Shown here: piece after piece, positions 60,527 to 64,000 of the stretch
How the letters are laid out: each line of letters begins with the position of its first letter
How positions within the stretch are numbered: the stretch's first letter is position 1
Assembly (NCBI GenBank): GCA_905215385.1
Contig: CAJMPY010000013.1
Span: 17,306 to 81,305 of the forward strand
Source: an uncultured bacterium
Lineage (GTDB): Bacteria > Actinomycetota > Coriobacteriia > Coriobacteriales > Coriobacteriaceae
Direction of reading: 5' to 3'
Length of the DNA: 64,000 nt
Position numbers and translations under genes: made by a program
The notes under the pieces: generated by a model
Database searches by the model: none
The model's input: only the letters and a program-made list of their open reading frames with translations
Told to the model about the DNA's origin: nothing

Positions 60527-61963
60527 CTACAGCTCCAGCTCATTCAAGCGCAGGATCGCCACGATGTAAATCTTGAGCGCCTGCTTGAGCTGTTCCTCGT
60601 TGGCGCACTCGTTGGGACCGTGCATCTGGCCGCCCCACGCGGGCAGCTCCAGGCCGGTCTCCTCGGGGCCAAACGACACGGCGCGGGCAAAGTTGCGCGC
60701 GTACGTGCCGCCGCCCATGGCAAAGGGCTCAGCATGCTTGCCCGTAAACTCGTTATAGGTATCAATAAGCGCCTTCACGGCCGGATCGTCGGCAGAGACC
60801 GAGAACGGCACCTTCGCACGACCCACGCGGCACGTCACGCCAAAACGGCCCACGAGCGGATCGAGCTGCTCGCGGATGGTATCGGCACTCGTGCTGTCGG
60901 GGAAGCGCACGTCGATGACCTGCTCGATGTGGCCATCCACCACACGGATGACGCCGGGATTGCTGGTGAGCGGGCCAAACGCGGGGCTCGTCGCATCGAT
61001 GCCCAAGCCGCGGCCATAGGCGTCCGCATGCACAAAAGCCAAAAACTTGACAAACTCGTGCTCCGCAGGCGTCAACAGGCGCTCGTCACGGGCGCCAAAC
61101 GCATCCTCGGCCTCGCGCAGATACGCCACGATGAGGCCGACGGCATTGATCGTTCCCTCGGGCATCGAGGCATGACCGCCAATGCCGTGGGCGAAAATCT
61201 GGGCATGTCCGTTGTCGAGTGCTGTGATCTCCAGGCGGTCGGCGTTCTCGACCGGTGCCGGCAGCTCATCGGCGTCAATCGCAAGCTCGCAGATAGACTG
61301 CGACGGAATGGCGTTGCTCGCCTCGGCACCGCTCCAGGACACAATACGGCCGCCGTCGATCTTGGAGCTCACAAATGTCGCCCCAAACTGGCCCTTCTCG
61401 GCATTGCAGACCGGGAACTCGGCATCGGGCGTAAACAGAAAGTCGGGGTCTGCGTGGTTCTCCAGATAATGGTGAACGTCGGACATGCCCACTTCCTCAT
61501 CGCAGCCCAGCAGCGCGCGGAAGGTATAGCGCGGCACAATGCCGTGTTTGAGCAGATAAGCGCCAGCGTAGAGCGACAGCACCGCCGGGCCCTTGTCGTC
61601 GATCACGCCGCGGCCGAGCAGCCAGCCCTCGCGACGCTCCATCGCAAATGGGTCGGTATTCCAGCCGGGGCCGGCAGGCACCACGTCCACATGGCAGATA
61701 GTCGCGAGCTGCTTATCGCCGCGACCCGGAATATCGGCGATGCCCACAAAGCCCTCGTCATCACTCGTCTGGTAGCCGAGCTTTTGCGCAATGCCGAGCG
61801 CGCAATCGAGCGCATCACGGACCGGGCGGCCAAACGGCGCGCCGGGCTCCGCATCGGCAGCAACGGCCACAGACGGATAGCTCACCAGCTGCTCGATATC
61901 GGCGACGACATCTTCCCAGACCTCGTCGACGTACTCGGTAACGCTCTGCTCCACCTGATTCAT
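60527..61963 (-). CDS. pepV: PepV-type dipeptidase (M20 family)
   Basis: 478 residues, the usual length of PepV/Sapep. Two-zinc motifs: ICHVDVVPAG, LLGRGVIDDKGPAVLSLYA, GCDEEVGMSD and the His in FTPDAEFPV region, with a large lid domain (residues about 190-390) that closes over the dipeptide. Cleaves dipeptides, and D-Ala containing ones in some relatives, in the cytosol. Near the C-terminus GGGTYARNF holds the conserved substrate-binding segment. The ATG at 61963 has AAGGAGG upstream. Ends with a terminator; a separate unit from the HAD gene upstream by 53 bases. Confidence 0.92.
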   Translation of the reverse strand: MNQVEQSVTEYVDEVWEDVVADIEQLVSYPSVAVAADAEPGAPFGRPVRDALDCALGIAQKLGYQTSDDEGFVGIADIPGRGDKQLATICHVDVVPAGPGWNTDPFAMERREGWLLGRGVIDDKGPAVLSLYAGAYLLKHGIVPRYTFRALLGCDEEVGMSDVHHYLENHADPDFLFTPDAEFPVCNAEKGQFGATFVSSKIDGGRIVSWSGAEASNAIPSQSICELAIDADELPAPVENADRLEITALDNGHAQIFAHGIGGHASMPEGTINAVGLIVAYLREAEDAFGARDERLLTPAEHEFVKFLAFVHADAYGRGLGIDATSPAFGPLTSNPGVIRVVDGHIEQVIDVRFPDSTSADTIREQLDPLVGRFGVTCRVGRAKVPFSVSADDPAVKALIDTYNEFTGKHAEPFAMGGGTYARNFARAVSFGPEETGLELPAWGGQMHGPNECANEEQLKQALKIYIVAILRLNELEL

Positions 61964-62016
61964 GGACGACCTCCTTACCAGTAAGGGGCAAGTGTGCCGC
62001 CCCTCACATCAAATAC

Positions 62017-62679
62017 CTATATAGCGAAAAGTTTAGCAAGCTCGGCCACCGAGTGCACCACCGCATCGGCGCCCGCTGCCTCGTGCTCGCCCGGCGCCGC
62101 CGCGCCCGAATAGATGCCGATGCACGGCACGCCCATCGCGTGCGCGCCCTCGACGTCGTTAAAGCGATCGCCGATCATCACGGCATCGTCCGCCGTCGCG
62201 CCGAGCGCCGCCAGGGCATCGCGAACCGAATCGGCCTTGGTCTCGCGCCCCTGCGGCGGATTCATGCCAACCACGGCTCCGAACTGAGAAAGACCAAGCT
62301 CATGCACCATGTCGATGCATTTGGCCTCCATGCGTGACGTCGCCACGGCCATACGCTTGCCCCGGGCGGCCAACTCATCCAGCAGCTCGGGAATCCCATC
62401 GAACACGGGGTACTCCTCCGGTCCCAGCTCATCAAAAAAGGCGCGGTACTCGTCGGCCACCACAAGCGACTCCTCGCGGGAAAAGCCGTAAAAGTCGTGA
62501 AAGCTCTTCCACAGGGGCGGCCCGATCATGCGGCGCAGATCACCCATCTGCGTCTCCGAAAACCCGCGCGCAGCCAGCGTCTTGCGCGTCGAGGTCATCA
62601 CTGCCCGACCCGTATCGGCCACCGTGCCGTCAAAATCGAACAGCACAACCGGCCGCTCGCAAAGTTGCAATGCCGCCAT
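62017..62679 (-). CDS. HAD family phosphatase (phosphoglycolate phosphatase-like)
   Basis: 220 residues. Motif I LFDFDGTVADTG with the nucleophile Asp, motif II in AVATSRME, and motif III/IV VMIGDRFNDVEGA; helical cap between residues 25 and 95 as in Gph/PpaX. Substrate probably a small phosphate such as phosphoglycolate or pyrophosphate. The ATG at 62679 with AAGGG upstream is preferred to a GTG eleven codons earlier. The pepV-like gene follows 53 bases later on the same strand. Confidence 0.88.
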   Translation of the reverse strand: MAALQLCERPVVLFDFDGTVADTGRAVMTSTRKTLAARGFSETQMGDLRRMIGPPLWKSFHDFYGFSREESLVVADEYRAFFDELGPEEYPVFDGIPELLDELAARGKRMAVATSRMEAKCIDMVHELGLSQFGAVVGMNPPQGRETKADSVRDALAALGATADDAVMIGDRFNDVEGAHAMGVPCIGIYSGAAAPGEHEAAGADAVVHSVAELAKLFAI

Positions 62680-62835
62680 CGGCACCCTTCTTCCCCAGTT
62701 GATGATTTCCACACCACCGCTTCAAACTGTTGACTATTCAACAATTGAACCTAGCAATGTAGAGCAACTCCACTATACTTGTCGCACTTTGCTTTCAGAA
62801 GGCGGCGCTGCCGCGCCCCAACGAAAGGTGCAATT

Positions 62836-63696
62836 ATGTCTTTTGCCATCATAACCGACTCCACGTCGGACATCTCCCCCGCCCGTGCCCAAGAGCTCGG
62901 CATTTACGTGATTCCGCTGCATGTGATTATCGAGGGCGAGGACCTGCTCGACCAGGTGCAGATTACCGCCGAGGAATACGTCGCCCGCATGGCTGGCTCC
63001 GAGCAGCTGCCGCACACCTCGCAGCCGAGCGCCGGCGAGTTCAAGGCACTCTTTGACCGTGTGCTCGCCGACGGCCACGACAGCGCGATCTTTATCTCGC
63101 TGTGCAGCGAGTGGTCCGCCTGCTATGCCAACGCCAGCCTGACGGCCGAAACGCACGAGCTCGACGTGCGCTGCATCGATTCGCGCACCGGTTCGGGTGC
63201 CGAGGGCCTGCTAGTGGAGTACGCGCTCGCCATGCGCGAGGACGGCCGCAGCCTGGACGAGACCGAGGCGCAGATCCGCGCGACGCTGCCCGACGCCCAC
63301 CTGCTGCTGATTCCCCGCACGCTCGAGAACCTGGTCAAAAACGGCCGCGCCCCCAAGCTCGCCGGCCAGCTGACGCAGATGCTCAACATTCGCCTGGCCG
63401 TTTCGCCGGAGTGGAAATCGGGCGAGATCAAGGCAATCAAAAAGGGCCGCGGCGCCAAGCGCATCGTCGCCAACACCATGGCAGATTGCCTCGCGTTTTT
63501 GGACGAGCACCCGGGCTCAAGCGTGCGCGTGCTCACGACCGGCGCCGCCGAGGAGCAGGAACTTGTCAACGAGGCGCTCGCGGGCCAGGACTACGTAGAC
63601 GCCGGCACTGGCCCCATCGGCTGCACCATCGCCACCCACGTAGGCGTCGACGCCATAGCCATCAGCTACTGCCCCCGCTACCAACCTGCCAATTAG
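62836..63696 (+). CDS. DegV family fatty-acid-binding protein, second copy
   Basis: 286 residues. Signature IITDSTSDIS at the N-terminus, SLCSEWSACYANA, CIDSRTGSGAEGL and the phosphate-interacting GCTIATHVG near the end. Binds a fatty acid for phosphorylation by a FakA-type kinase (family knowledge). The ATG at 62836 has AAAGGTG upstream, and a TATACT -10-like box lies at 62774-62779. Differs enough from the copy at 7444-8298 to suggest different fatty-acid preference. Ends in a hairpin that overlaps its last codons. Confidence 0.9.
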   Translation: MSFAIITDSTSDISPARAQELGIYVIPLHVIIEGEDLLDQVQITAEEYVARMAGSEQLPHTSQPSAGEFKALFDRVLADGHDSAIFISLCSEWSACYANASLTAETHELDVRCIDSRTGSGAEGLLVEYALAMREDGRSLDETEAQIRATLPDAHLLLIPRTLENLVKNGRAPKLAGQLTQMLNIRLAVSPEWKSGEIKAIKKGRGAKRIVANTMADCLAFLDEHPGSSVRVLTTGAAEEQELVNEALAGQDYVDAGTGPIGCTIATHVGVDAIAISYCPRYQPAN

Positions 63697-63724
63697 GGAC
63701 AGGTTTATTTTGGCAGGTTTTATC
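63683..63724 (+). terminator. Terminator overlapping the end of the second DegV gene
   Basis: AACCTGCC pairs with GGCAGGTT around a loop of about 21 bases, followed by TTATC. The first half is inside the last codons. Confidence 0.5.
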
Positions 63725-63822
63725 TGGGCAAACGTTAAACGGTAACAAAGGCTTGCCTGGCAAGATCGGACATGCCAAAGCCGACGAACAACCGAAGTAC
63801 ACCCAGCCACAACAAAGCCATC

Positions 63823-63863
63823 ACGCCGACGCGCCGCAACTCAAGGCGCGCCGGCGTCTTTTT
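63823..63863 (+). terminator. Strong hairpin with T run of unknown owner
   Basis: ACGCCGACGCGCC pairs with GGCGCGCCGGCGT (one A:C mismatch) and is followed by CTTTTTA. It lies 125 bases beyond the DegV stop; the stretch between holds no ORF with a ribosome site, so it may be a second terminator or end a short RNA. Confidence 0.6.
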
Positions 63864-63919
63864 AGGAGTCGCGGCGGAAAAGGGGCCGTTTTAGCCAAAA
63901 GGCCGCGAAACGCTTCCCA

Positions 63920-64000
63920 TTACGCCGCAACTTCATTGCCGCCCAGGTAGCGCACAGAGATGTGGTGTAAGAGGCGGGGCATGCCCCGCCTCCGCCCTTT
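63920..64000 (-). CDS. C-terminal tail of an unidentified gene at the right edge
   Basis: 26 codons in an open frame from base 64000 to a TAA at 63920-63922, ending HHISVRYLGGNEVAA. The reading looks protein-like, but it also spans a palindrome (GAGGCGGGGC/GCCCCGCCTC, 63971-63992), which argues for an intergenic hairpin instead. The family cannot be judged from this length. Confidence 0.25.
   Translation of the reverse strand, partial: KGRRRGMPRLLHHISVRYLGGNEVAA

Noticed and set aside
1..64000. CRISPR array
   Set aside because: No series of identical repeats with even spacers was seen; the repeated sequences are dispersed hairpins.

Overview
The window is about 60% GC, and its genes and intergenic repeats look like a Gram-positive actinobacterial gut anaerobe of the class Coriobacteriia, most likely a Collinsella-type organism. 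This is inference from gene content (ATP-dependent PEP carboxykinase, DUF6485, two DegV proteins, PstSCAB with a Tat-type lipoprotein PstS, a tRNA-Ala with the G3:U70 pair) and not from a marker gene. About 52 protein genes, one tRNA, a probable 6S-like RNA and three related small RNA genes are supported.

Region 1 (1-16.7 kb) is mostly housekeeping: nicotinate phosphoribosyltransferase (cut by the left edge), a membrane-anchored coiled-coil protein, tRNA-Ala(CGC), a PflX-like radical SAM protein, a candidate 6S RNA, a WecA/TagO-type GlcNAc-1-P transferase, trpS, DUF6485, an alkyltransferase, DegV, MarR, a B3/B4 protein, pckA with a LacI-like palindrome upstream, a polysaccharide flippase, a metallophosphatase and a CPA1 antiporter with RCK_C domains. 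Many genes end in a recurrent hairpin whose stem shows compensatory changes between copies.

Region 2 (16.7-34.9 kb) is a defence island. Reading on the minus strand it holds a complete type 1 BREX set, brxA-brxB-brxC-pglX-pglZ-brxL, followed by two unrecognised ORFs and then a DUF3800 gene. Two things stand out. First, pglX is split: its methyltransferase part (816 aa) and its C-terminal part (322 aa) are separate ORFs, and between them sits a small protein with a HEPN-type R-N-x3-H motif. The arrangement recalls the PrrC/RloC nucleases nested in type I restriction operons. Second, the DUF3800 gene is preceded by a small RNA with its own promoter-like box and terminator, and two further homologous small RNAs lie beyond its 3' end on the other strand; all three share GGGCNNYCAAGNGCCGGGG at constant spacing. 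This looks like a type III toxin-antitoxin-like layout. A run of ten G directly in front of the brxA start codon could make the operon phase variable.

Region 3 (34.9-52 kb) has a short antitoxin-like ORF with a palindromic operator, serC-serA, two distant paralogues of a predicted PD-(D/E)XK-type protein, an M20 peptidase, a DUF1015-like protein, two adjacent phosphoglycerate-mutase-like genes, a nitroreductase, DUF308, YaiI/YqxD, a His-rich metal permease, a DEDD exonuclease and a metal-efflux operon (ArsR repressor, free-standing HMA metallochaperone, P1B-ATPase) with three matching operators, then an MntR/DtxR regulator. Region 4 (52-64 kb) has a Cof-type HAD phosphatase, an ABC-F protein, pstSCAB, an IS110-family element inserted among intergenic repeats, a PepV-type dipeptidase, a HAD phosphatase, a second DegV and the tail of an unidentified gene at the right edge.
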